DNA from: Heloderma charlesbogerti
Taxonomy: Eukaryota; Chordata; Lepidosauria; Squamata; Helodermatidae
Length of the DNA stretch: 64,000 nucleotides
Direction: 5' to 3'
Assembly (NCBI GenBank): GCA_026122225.1
Contig: JANEZZ010001870.1
Location: 186,001-250,000 of the forward strand
Numbering within the stretch: position 1 is the stretch's first letter; the number at the start of each line of letters is the position of its first letter. The notes beneath the pieces are model-generated. The model was not told the origin of the DNA, searched no databases, and saw only the letters and a program-made list of their open reading frames with translations. Shown here in pieces: positions 10,801 through 22,800 of the stretch. The position numbers and the translations under genes are program-made.

Positions 10801-13800
10801 TGGGAAGGGGGATTCACAGGCCATCAGCAGAGGGGAGGCCGAGCTGCTGGCAGTGCCGGGCTCTCCTTCCGGAGGGGTGCTCTCCGCCTCCTTGGGGGCA
10901 GCTTTTCAGGAAGCTTTCCTGACAGCTTCCTCACTCCTTTGCCCCTTTTCTTCTCTGGGTATGGCTGTGCTGCTCCTGCCTGTCCACTTGCATTCCTGGG
11001 TCCTGATACCACACTGCCTGGAAGCAGCTGCTGCGGCTGCGTTTCCCACGGCTGACGCACGCAGGGGGGCTCAGGGAGCGGGTCTCCCCTGGGGCTCCTT
11101 AAGCATGGTTGCATACATTCCCACATGTAAGTGGTAGAGTGTTTGGAGGGGCCGCCTGGACAGCTCACGGAGGAAGCGCTCCTCCAGTCCCAGAATGTTT
11201 TGTTCCTCATCTAGAAGGATAGGAGGAGAACTTTCTCTGTCGCTGCAGTGATTGTTACTTTTGCACGAAGAGCGATCAGCAGAAGCAGCACTTGTTCGCT
11301 TACTTTATGGATACTGACTTCTGAAGTGCTGCTGAGTTTTCCCGTCGACAGTTTGATGTTTTTCTTCCAGCTGGGAGCGGGGGGGGGGGCCTGCATGAGC
11401 ACCCAGTGCAATTTTGTTTTCTTCTTTGAGCGGTCACAATGATGGGGTGGCGATGTGCCCGCCCCCAAACAAAGAAAACTGTTTAATGTGGTACTTTCCC
11501 TTCTGGAGAATTAGAACTCCTCGGGTGACATTTCTGGATAGTTGAACTGCCGTAATCCTAAGGAAGAGAAGATGTCATTTCTCAGTATGTACTGCTGTCA
11601 AGATAAACCAGCATGAGTGGTACCATTGCTATCAAAAGCAGCTGTCAGAAGGCAAAGGTGCCCTTGCTGTTCCTTTGTCTGCTCCTGGAGAAGCCCAGCG
11701 CCCTGCTCCTTCCAGCCTCAGATGTGGGTGGGGGGCTTTGCAGCAGCCTGGCTCTCCCCCTCCATTCCTTCCTTTCTAGCAGCAGCAGGTGCTTCTGGAG
11801 CCCCACGGAGAGTGTCCTCCTTGGCCATTCCTGCCCTCCTGTTACAGCGCATGTGTGCTGTGGGGGCCTCTTGGGTCTGGCACAGCCAGGCTTGGGAGCC
11901 AGAAGTGCTGGCTCTGCTGTCGCCTTGGCAATGCAGTCGCTGGCACTGACCTCTGCTGTGGGTGTCAGCCCCCCAGTCCGGCTGCAGTTTTGGTGGCATT
12001 CGGTGATTTGCCAGCTGAAGTTCTCATGGCTGGAAAAAGGGGGCACTGCCATCTTGTCTTTGTGGCCTCCTGCACACCCAGGGCCAGTGCCATCATAGAG
12101 GTGGGAGCCTCCAGACAGCAGTCGTACCTTTCTGGAAAACCACTGTCTTTTTTATAAGACCTGCTGTTGATCATGGTTGTCATCGTCTTCGTCATCTATA
12201 TTGATTGTTAGCAGCAATATCTCCTTTCCCAACGCCCAAGTGCCCACAGGCAGGACACGAGTGCAACAGCAGCAGTACCCCACACGCCCATACCCCATGT
12301 CCTGCAGCAACTGGTGTGCATGGCATACTGCCTCCAATACTGGAGAGACTATGTAACCATCAGGACATCCCCTCCAGGAATGTGCCCAACCCCCTTTTAA
12401 AGCCATCCAAATGGGTGCTACATCTTGTGGGAGTGAATTCCAGAGTTCAACTCTGTGCTGTGTTAAGGGCATCCTTCTGTCTGTCCTGAATCGCCCTCCA
12501 GTCAGCTTCATGGGATGACCCCACTGGGTTCTAATATTATGAGAACAAGAAAAAATTCTCCTCATCCACTTTCTCCACACCATGCATAATTTCCTCTTAT
12601 CATGTCTCCCCCTACTCGCCTTTTCTCTAATGTAAACTGCGCAAGCTGTTGTAATCTTCCCACATAGCGGAGATGCTCCAGCCCCTCGATCATTTTGGTT
12701 ATCCTTTTCTGCACATTTTCCCACTCCACAATACCCTTTTTGGGGTGTGGTTGCCAGAACTGCAGACAGTATTCCAAGTGTGGTTGCACCATAGATTTAT
12801 ATAAGGGAAGCATCATGTTGGCATCTTGACCAAGAAAGATCTCTTCCTTGGTTGGTCACTGCCAGATCAGACCCCAGCAGCATATAGGTCAGGTTAGGCT
12901 CTTCTGCTCCAACATGCATCACTTTGCATTTCCTTGCATTGTGATGCCTCGTAGGAGACGAAGGGATGTCAGCGGCTGTGACTTGATGGCCACCTGCTGA
13001 CTATGGGGCTAATGAGATTATTCTCCTTTATCGGTGCCATATTGGTATAGAATGTCTTAAACCATAACAGCATGATTTCCCAAGTCACACAGAGGGTATT
13101 CTCCACCTCAGGAAGGTGCCTCTTCCTGGGGCCTGAAGGCAGGGTCCACATCTAAACTTCATCTCTCCAGTAGAAGGAGCTGTCCTATCTCCCTCACCGG
13201 CCCTGCCTAGCGAGCAGAGCAGTTGGGTTTTGCTGGAGCTCTACAGAGCTTCACCCTACATCTTAGTTTTACTTTTGTTTCCACATAGAAATTACAACTA
13301 ATTCCTTTCCCCCTTTATTATTCTCTGTTCTCATTTCTCTCTCTCTCTCTCTCTCTCCCCCTCTTTCTCTTTCCTCCCTTCCTGCCCCTTCTCCCATCCA
13401 GCAATAGCTAGAGCCGGGGCAAACAAGTTAGCAGGGGGAAGGGTCGAACTTCCTCAGCATTTCTGCTGAGGCCTAGAGACAGCCTGCAACAGACGCTCCA
13501 CTAAGGCATGGGCACTTTGTCAGCAGGGAAAAAGAGTGAGGGGCAGCAGTGTTTGCAAGGCTCCAGGGCTGGGCATGGCCTGCACTCAGCTTTAGGTGTG
13601 GTGTGGCTGGAAGACCCTGGACACAAGAGCGTTCCTTCCCACTTCACAGGGCCATAGAAGGCCCATGCTGCCGCCGCCGCCGCTACCACTGCACCCGGTT
13701 CCAACTCCCTTCCCTTACAGTCAGGGTTGGGGGGAAACAAAGGGGAAGAAACTGTGGTCCTGGCTTGACCCCTTCAGAAGAACATGGAGAGGGTCGGAGA

Positions 13801-16800
13801 CCAGCCACAACAGGGAGACAACTTCTTGGGGCCAAGCAACATGGAGCACAGAGCAAGGTGGGGTGAGCACTCAAACATTGTAAGCCCCCACCATGGAGCT
13901 GCCTCAGGAGGAGGTGCAATTTTGCCAGTGGGTGAGACAGATTATATCCCAAGAATTAGCAGAAAGGGGCCCACTAGGAATAAATTCCCCTCCCCCTGTA
14001 AGAAGCGCAAAGGGGAAAGAAAGAGGAGCAGACATGAGTCTAGAAGCTCCACTAAACATAAGGAAAAAAGGGTTAGGGTTAGGGAATCTTCCTCAGATTC
14101 CAGATCTTCCAGCCCATCTTCATCACCCTCCATCTCCTCCCCATCTTCTTCCCCCAGATGCCATAAGGGTACCTCCCCCCACTAATGCCCTACAGGCCTC
14201 AGATGGGGGCAAAAGGAAGGGTTGTAAGGCACGTAAACCATCCAAACAGGATAAAAAAACAACACAAATCCCCATCTCCCTCCTCAGACGAGAGTCAGGA
14301 CACCTGTGGTTCAAATAATGAGGAGAAAGGAGAATGGTCAGAGGCAGAATTGGATTCCCCTGCTATTCACAGATGCTTGTTTTCAGTAGATTTTTTCCCC
14401 CAGCCCTGTTAGCTAAAGTGAGTAGAATTCTTCAAATTAAGGAGGATTATCTAAACAAGAAGATTCTGCACCCCCCCACTACCTTTGCAGGGGCTACGAT
14501 GGTTTTTCCATCTGGACCACCCAAAACCTTCGTAGTCCCCTTCGCTGATGCCTTCTCAGAAGTCGGGAAGGCAGGGTGGGCCTCACCAGGGAAAATCAAG
14601 TACTGCACAAACTGGCTCATAAACTTTGCTCTCTGCCAGCTAAGATCATGGATCAGCTGAAAGCCCCAGGGGTCAATGCCCCTATTGCTGCCCTGACCTC
14701 AGCAGCCCTGGCCCCCATCAGGAAAGTGGGCCCAAAGATTCTAGCAATAAGTGAGTAGAAGCAGCTCTATGCAGAGGGTTTGAAGCAACCGCTGCTGCCT
14801 TGAGGGCATCAACAACTAATTCCTTTTTTGCTAGGGTAACTTACTTGTGGGCAGAGGAATTGGCAGGCTCGGATTTGATTCCCAAACCGTTTAAGGATGG
14901 GTTGAAGAAAATCTCTTATTCAGCAGCCCTGCTTGGATGTGATCCAGTTTGGAGCCAAAGCCATGGCAGCTACCACAGTCGCGAGACGTAACGTATGACT
15001 TAGGAACTGGGATGTGGATCCAGGCTCCCAGATTAAGCTGGCCACTTCACTCTTTGCAGGTGCCTGACTTTTGGGAGCACTTTTGGGGTGCTCAACAAAG
15101 TTTTGGTTGAATGTAAGGAAAAAGAAACAGTGCTTCTGTCAAAGAAAGAAAAATAGAAAAGCCCGAACATAGCAATTATTTTGTCCTAACAGAGGCATGC
15201 ACAGACCAAACCAACAGGGTAGTTATAAGCCCAAATGGCAAAGAACCTACAGATCTTCTGACAAGCTTAAGATGCAGTCAGCATCCTCAAACTATGCCTC
15301 AGAGTACAGCTAACGGCAAAAGAACTCCTCCTCCACCAGACGCCTGTCGAACAGTGGGTGGTTCACCTGCTGAACTTTGCTCCCACTTGGCTTCAGACTG
15401 CTTTGGACAAGTGGGTGAAAGACGCAATAACCAAGGGTCACGCCTCGGAATGTGCCCATCTTCCCAGAGAGAGTTTTATAGCTTCCCCACGTTCACGCAA
15501 GTGTTCCAAGCATCAGAACTTTCTCAAGGCTATCTATCACCTATTGGAGGTAAAAGCTATAGAACCAGCCCCTGCAAGAAAGACAAAACCATGTTCACGC
15601 CATCTTCTTCGTTCCCAAAAGGAATGGGGATAGAAGAGCCATTTTGAACCTCAAATAGTTAAACGCATCATCAAAAGACATTTCAGATTGTAGACTCTGA
15701 AATCAATTGTGGCAACTCTGAACAAGCATCCGTAGACCTGTCCGAGGCATATCTGCATGTTCCAATCAGGAGAAAACACCAGAAGTATCTGCAGTATCTG
15801 AAGTATCTGAAAACAACCAACTTTTTCAGTACAAGGCTCTGCTGCTCAGAATCACCTTGGCCTCTCAAGTGTTTACCAAGCTCCTGGTAGCTATCATAGC
15901 GCATCTGAGGATAAGCAAGGTGTACCTCTACCCATAATTAGCTGACATTTTAATCAGCATCATTGGAGCAGTAGTGTACAGACAGCACCCAATTCACACT
16001 GAAATCCTCAAGGACCAGGAACTGATGTAGTAGTCATGGGGGACTTCAATTTCCCCGATATTTGTTGGGAGACAAATTCTGCAAAACATGGCCCCTCCGG
16101 GAAATTCCTGACTTGTGTGGCGGATAACTTCCTCCTACAGAAAGAAGAGGAAGGAACTAGAGGATTGGCTATCCTTGACTTGATCCTAACCAACAGAGAT
16201 GACTTAGTGGATCAAGTAGCAGTTACAGGAACTCTGGAGGAAAGCGACCATGTTGCACTTGAGTTCTTCGTTCTAAGGGAAGCAAAAGCTGAGTGTAGTC
16301 AACCGCATACCCTGGATTTTAGGAAAGCTGATTTTAATCAACTCAGTACAATGATAAGTTCCAGTTGGAACCAATGTCGCCCTCGCAGCATCCCATGGAC
16401 TCTCCGCGGGACACTATCTCAAACAGCTTTTTAAAAGGTTGAAAAACCTTTTCATCTCCCCCCTGGAATTAAAAGGGGGGGCAAGGCAGCATCTGGATAA
16501 CATCTTGGAGAAAAGTACTCCCCACGAGGCAGTGGGGTGGTGGTGGCTGGATTCCAAGATTATCTCCCCAGAGCTTAACCATCACAAAAAGCTGTTCTGA
16601 AACTCCTATTTTATAGGAGAAAACAGGGCTGACGTGTTCCATTGTAATATATGGATCAACAACACCTGAGGGATGGTTTAAAAAATAGCAACAATATTTG
16701 AGAACATCTGAGGACCTGCAAGATTTGTTTGAAGAGAAACATGGCTACAGTGAGGAGAAGAAAGGGGATTGCATCTCCACCCACTCCTACGACAATGGAA

Positions 16801-19800
16801 CCAATTACCCAGGGAGGTGGTGGGCTCTCCCACACTGGAGGCATTCAAGATGAGGCTGGACAGCCATCTGCCAGGGATGCTCTGACTTGGATTCCTGCAC
16901 TGAGCAGGGGGTTGGACTCGATGGCCTTGTAGGCCCCTTCCAACCCTGCTATTCTATGATTCTATGACCAAGGGTTTCTGGTAAACATGAAGAGTGCATT
17001 TTGCCCCATCCAGCAACTAGAACATCTGGGGGTGATACTGGACACCGCTGAGTTCAAGATGTTTCTCACACAAGAACGGATTGGGAACTTATCTCAACTG
17101 GCAATGTCCATTCGCTCTTGGAAAAGAGCAGACCTGATGGCCCTGGCTCAGCTACTGCCAAGGATGGTGTCATGTCAGGACTTGGTGCATTGATCAAGAT
17201 TTCACTCATGCCAACTGCAGAACTTGTTGCTTTCATTCCAGAGCCATATTGCCTCCTGCATGCACAGTCAAATCAATGTTCTGGAGTGAGTACATCAGGA
17301 ACTGGAATGGTGGCTGGACCAGATGGGGTTCCAAGAAGGAATGAACCTAGAGGATCCAGAGAGAGTCCTCATCAGAATGGACAGTGTGTTGGCCAAAGCC
17401 TATGAGAACAAGCAGGGAGGAACTTGTTCTCAACAAGGAGGCCCACAAGCTACTGATGAGGGTGGAGAAATATCTTCAGTCCATCAAAGCAGAGCACTGA
17501 GCGGGAAGTTCCAACAAGGTGGCAGATTGGCTCAGCAGGACGTCCATCAGGGAACTGGAATGAACACTCAGTTCACATATGTTCAGGTCAATCACATTCT
17601 GGTTCGGGGTTCCAATCATGGGTCTGTTTTCTACCAGACAGAATACCCAAGTACCTGACAGAGGTCCCCGACCCTGGTGCCAAGGGGACAGATGCCCTAA
17701 CATCTCAATGGCTGGAGGATCTACACTTGTGTTCCTCCCCACTCCAATCCTTCCTCAGGTGCTCGAGATAAAATGCATAAGGGCAACAGTCATTCTAATC
17801 CTCCTGGAATTGGTGGGGACAAATTACTGGAGACCCTATCAGGAAGGACTTGTTGACTCAGGGACCAATATGTCATCCACAGCTGGGATTTTCTGTCTGA
17901 CAGCCTGGAAATTGAACACTTGTGGCTGAGGCAGATGGGATATACGGATGAGGTACTGAAGACTGTTGTCATCATGAAAGCCCTCTACCAATAAGGTTTA
18001 CAGCAATACTTGGAAGATCTTCTTAATGGGGTGCACAAAGACTGGGAAGTCTCCATTGCTAGGAAAGATAAAGGTGAATCTGGAACTTCTCCAAGAAGGA
18101 TTAAACAAGGGCCTGAGCACTAACACCATCAGGAGGAAAGATGTCACTATCTTCTCACCCTCACTATAGGCGCTTCCTAAGAGGAGTGGCATTAAATCCA
18201 CCTACAGTACACAGATTCCCCACTTGGAATTTTAGTTGGGTATTGATGGTGTTGATGGGGAGCTTCCTCTGAGTCAATGGCCACGTGTTCCTTGAAACTT
18301 CTCACATTAAAAGTGATTTTTCTAGTGGCTGTTACCTCTGGCAGGCAGGTATCTGAGTTGGGGGCCCTTTCATCAGATCCACAACTGTGTATCTTTCATT
18401 CAGGCAAGGTTGGTCTTCAGTCAGACCCCTCCTTTATTGCTAAAGTCAGTTCCCTGTTCCATAGAACCCAAGAGCTTTTATTCACTTCCTTCTGTCCAAA
18501 TCCTGTTCATCCTCAGGAGAAAAGCTGGCACAGGTTAGATGTGCTCCAGGTGCTTCAGTTTTACTTGGACAGGACTTTGGACTTCAGAAAATCAGAAATC
18601 CTATTCATGTCCTTTCAGGGAAACTCCATGGGGAATAAGGTTTCCAAGTCCACCATTTCTTGATGGTTGAGGGAATGTATCATGGAGGCGTATTAGGCTT
18701 TAGGGAAACCACCTCTAGGGGAAATCACGTTCTGTTCTCTGAGGGGAGCAGCTACCTCGGCAGCCCTTAGAGGACATTCTCCTTTTGAAGAGATTTGTCA
18801 GGCAGCTACTTGGGCTTCTGTACATACCTTTACAAAACATTATAAAGTTGATAGGTACACGTCTGCATCAGAAGCTTTTGGGAGGCGTGTGCTCCAGAAG
18901 GTGGTAGTCCAGTCGCATGCCATTCTTGGAAGCCCACCTGTAGTTTACATAGCTCTGAAAGATCCCAAGGTGAAGAATGCCCTCCATGTGACTCAGGAAA
19001 AAGAGGAAATTGTTACTGTGAATTTCAGTTTTCTGAGTCTCACAGAGGGCATTTGGCCTGCCTCTACTTCCTGTCAGGCATGCAAGGAACAGAATGTGGA
19101 TAGTTAAATGTAAAAAAAAAATTAAATTATTGATAGTTTAGAGGCTTCAGCTATCACCGTACATGTGGGGTGGTAGGTAGCTTCTGGGAGTTCTGGTTAA
19201 CCTCTGTTTCTGACTACTTTGGGTATCTGTAGTCTGACATGTGCCATCAGCGTAGTTCGTTTGTCATTTTTTAAATAGGCTAATGAGGGGTGAGAAATGT
19301 TTGCTTTTTCCAGCCTGGTTTGTGGGGGAGGACAGCTCCTCCCCCAGGAGAGATGAAGTTTAGATGTGGACCCTGCCTACAGGCTCCAGGAGTAGGCACC
19401 TTCCCGAGGTGGAGAGGGCCCTCCGTGGGACTCAGGAAACTGAAATTCATGGTTCATGACTGAAATGAGTCAGTCTTGAAGTAATCACCAGCTAAGAAGA
19501 AATCAAGGTGTTCAAAGGAACGTTTATTGTTCATTGCTAAAACAAGGAGTGTTTTACACAATTGACAAAGCAGAATGCAAGCAGTGTTATAAGTCCTGTT
19601 CTCTGTTGTTTGTTGTTTTCAATGTAAAAAGGAATTGTTTGAGACCATGTTGACATGGGTGCCCATATGATTTTCAGATGCTTCTCAAGCTATAGTCCAA
19701 AGGTCACATGCTATCTAGTCTGGATCCCCAAGAAGTACAGTCTCGTTTAGGAAATTAGGAGTCATCTGTACATGGCTGGCTGTATGCTCCACTGTAGATG

Positions 19801-22800
19801 GACTGAATCTGTGGGCCAACTGCCACATAATCCTTCATGTTGACAAAGCCACAGCTCCATAAGCTGCATTTCTCCAAAGCGTCCCTTGCCAAGGGAGCGA
19901 TCTGTCACGTATATGGAGGTTATCAGATTGGTCATCATTATCAAGCTGAGCGTTGATGCTGAGCGTTGGGCACATTTAGCAGTCTTTTGAAGAACTTCGT
20001 AAGAGTGTTTTGATGAACTGCCGTGCAAAAGACTAGCTTAGTTATTATATGTCACCTGCCCTGCCAGTGCGCCCATCATAAGTATCTTTCAACCCTTTGT
20101 CATGTCTGCTGACCAGTATTGCTGGGACATTATTTCTGAATTGAAACTGTAAAATAGGGGCAGACATATCTCCCCAAATGCATCAAGAGGCAGAGAGATG
20201 CAGAAATGGCCTGCAACCCTCTCCACCCCAAGGATGTTTTCAGCACGTCTCCTTCCTTTTGAGTAAGGTTAGAAGGTGGCTGATTAAACCCCACTAAGGA
20301 CTTCATTGCTTTTGAGTCTTCATAGCAGACTGTAGCCGATATGTGGATGCCTTTCTCAGAGGAGACCTTGCGCTCACTCCTGGAATGGACCACAGTTCCA
20401 GAGAACTTGGAGAAGTCTTTGATCAGATGTCTAGACTCAGACTTTGGGGGCTGGTTTTGGGTCTGGGATACCTTTGTGGTCTTTTAGCCCCTGAGGAGAG
20501 CATGTATCATCTTGCAAGGAATAAATGTCTGAAAGTCAATACAAACAAAGATGGCAAAGCAACACTGCATGGGTTCTCCCTCCTCTTTGGAGTATTTGCA
20601 CTCAGGCATGCTAGCCTGGCTTCGCAGGCCACAAGACTGTCTCTGCAAGGCCCCAACCCTGCCTGAGCCTATTCTGTGGTGTTTACGAGGCATTGTTCTG
20701 TGTTCTCAGCCATCTGTGGGCCTTTCCTTAGCTTCAGTTCGGTACTGTGATACTGCTCTGGGATCCTGCATACACCTCCATGCTGATTAAGAGTCCAGAG
20801 CAGGTACGTCAGAGGAGTCTTCACTTCAGCAGCCAGGCTGACTCTGAGAGGCCTTCAGCCAGGCTGTCTCTGAGGCCTTCAGGCTTGAAGGGCATTGTTC
20901 CTGGATCCCATGTGTTTGGTCCTGGGTTTTTCTCAGGTTCATAGAATCATAGAATAGTAGGGTTGGAAGGGGCCTACACTTCACAAAGCATTTCCGTTTA
21001 GATTGGCCCCTGGTCTGTCTCTTCTCCAAATCATAGAATCATAGAATAGTAGGGTTGGAAGGGGCCTACAAGGCCATCGAGTCCAACCCCCTGCTCAATG
21101 CAGGAATCCAAGTCAGAGCATCCCTGACAAATGGCTGTCCAGCCTCGTCTTGAAGGCCTCCAGTCTGGGAGAGCTAACCACCTCCCCAGGTAATCGGTTC
21201 CATTGTCGTATTGCTCTAACAGTCAGGACGTTCTTCCTGAACTTCAGCTGGAGTCTGGCCTCCTGTAACTTGAGCCCATTCTTCCATGTCCTGCACTCTG
21301 GGATGATTGAGAGGAGATGCTAGCCTTCCTCTCTGTGGCAACCTTTCAAGTACTTGAAGAGCGCTATCCTGTCTCCCCTCAGTCTTCTCAAGGCTAAACA
21401 TGCCCAGTTCTTTCAGTCTCTCCTCACAGGGCTCTATTTCCAGTCCCCTGATCATCTTTGTTGCCCTCCTCTGAACCCTCTCCAACTTGACTGCATCCTT
21501 CTTAAAGTGCGGTGCCCAGAACTGGACACCGTACTCCAGATGAGGCCTAACCAGTGCTGAGTAGAGGGGAACTAGTACTTCCTGGGATTTGGAAGCGATG
21601 CTTCTATTAATGCAGCCCAAAAGAGCATTTGCCTTTTTTGCAGCCACATCCCATTGTTGGCTCATATTCAGTTCGTGATCTACAACAATTCCAAGATCCT
21701 TCTCGCTTGTAGTATTGTTGAGCCAAGTATCGCCCATCTTGTAACTGTGCATTTGGTTTCTTTTTCCTAGGTGCAGAATTTGGCATTTATCCCTATTAAA
21801 TGTCATTCTGTTGTTTTCTGCCCAGCGCTCCAGGCTATCAAGATCACTTTGAATTTTGTTTCTTTCTTCCAGGGTATTAGCTATCCTGCCCAATTTTGTG
21901 TCATCTGCAAATTTGGTCAGCATTCCCTGCACCTCCTCATCCAAGTCATTCATAAAAATGTTGAAGAGCACTGGGCCCAGGACTGAGCCCTGCGGTACCC
22001 CGCTCGTGACCTCTCCCCAGTTTGAGAAGGTCCCATTGATAAGCACTCTTTGAGTCTGATTCTGTAGCCAACTGTGGATCCACCTGATAGTTGTTTTGTC
22101 TAGCCCACTTTTAGCTAGTTTGCTAATCCAAATATCATGGGGCACTTTGTCGAAAGCTTTGCTGAAGTCGAGATATATGATGTCTACAGCATTCCCACAG
22201 TCCACAAGGGAGGTGACTTGATTAAAATATGAGATCAGATTCGTCTGGCAGGACTTGTTCTTGACAAATCCATGTTGGCTTCAAGTCATCACTGCATTGT
22301 TTTCAAGGTGCTCACAGATGGATTGCTTTATCATCTGCTCCAGAATTTTCCAAGGGATTGATGTCAGACTGACTGGTCTGTAGTTCCCAGGTTCCTCCTT
22401 TTTGCCCTTTCCAATCATCTGACACTTCACACGTCCTCCATGATTTCTCAAAGATAATAGGCAGTAGTCCTGAGAGTTCTTCTGCCATTTCCTTTATTCC
22501 TCTAGGATGCAATTCATCTGGCCCTGGAGATTTGAACTCATTCAAAGTAATGAGGTGTTCCTTGGCCATATGCCTATCGATCTCAAGATGCAATCCTGCC
22601 CCTTCAGCCTGTACTTTGCCTTTGCCAGGGGGAAAGACCCTCTTTTGGGAGAAGACTGAGCCAAAGTAGGAAATGAGCACTTCTGCCTTTTCCTTGTCAT
22701 CTGTTATCACTTTGCCATCCTTATTTAATAGCTGAACAACCATTTCTTTCCTCTGTCTTTTACTATGCATGTATCTGAAGAAAGCCTTTTTGTTGCTTTC

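Larger units (their letters stand above)
13078..19451 (+). mobile_element. DIRS-1: DIRS-type tyrosine-recombinase retrotransposon, decayed
   Basis: About 6.4 kb, of which 948 bp is a CR1 insertion. It has inverted, not direct, terminal repeats: left 13,078-13,186 and right 19,330-19,437 both contain GGGTCCACATCTAAACTTCA in opposite orientation. An internal complementary region near the right end (18,979-19,050) repeats the outer end in inverted form. Gene order is gag-like, RT/RNase H, tyrosine recombinase, as expected for DIRS. All frames are broken. Confidence 0.88.

Noticed and set aside
14070..14084. GGGTTAGGGTTAGGG, telomere-like
   Set aside because: Only two and a half units, inside the basic Arg/Val stretch of the DIRS-1 gag-like frame; not an interstitial telomere array.
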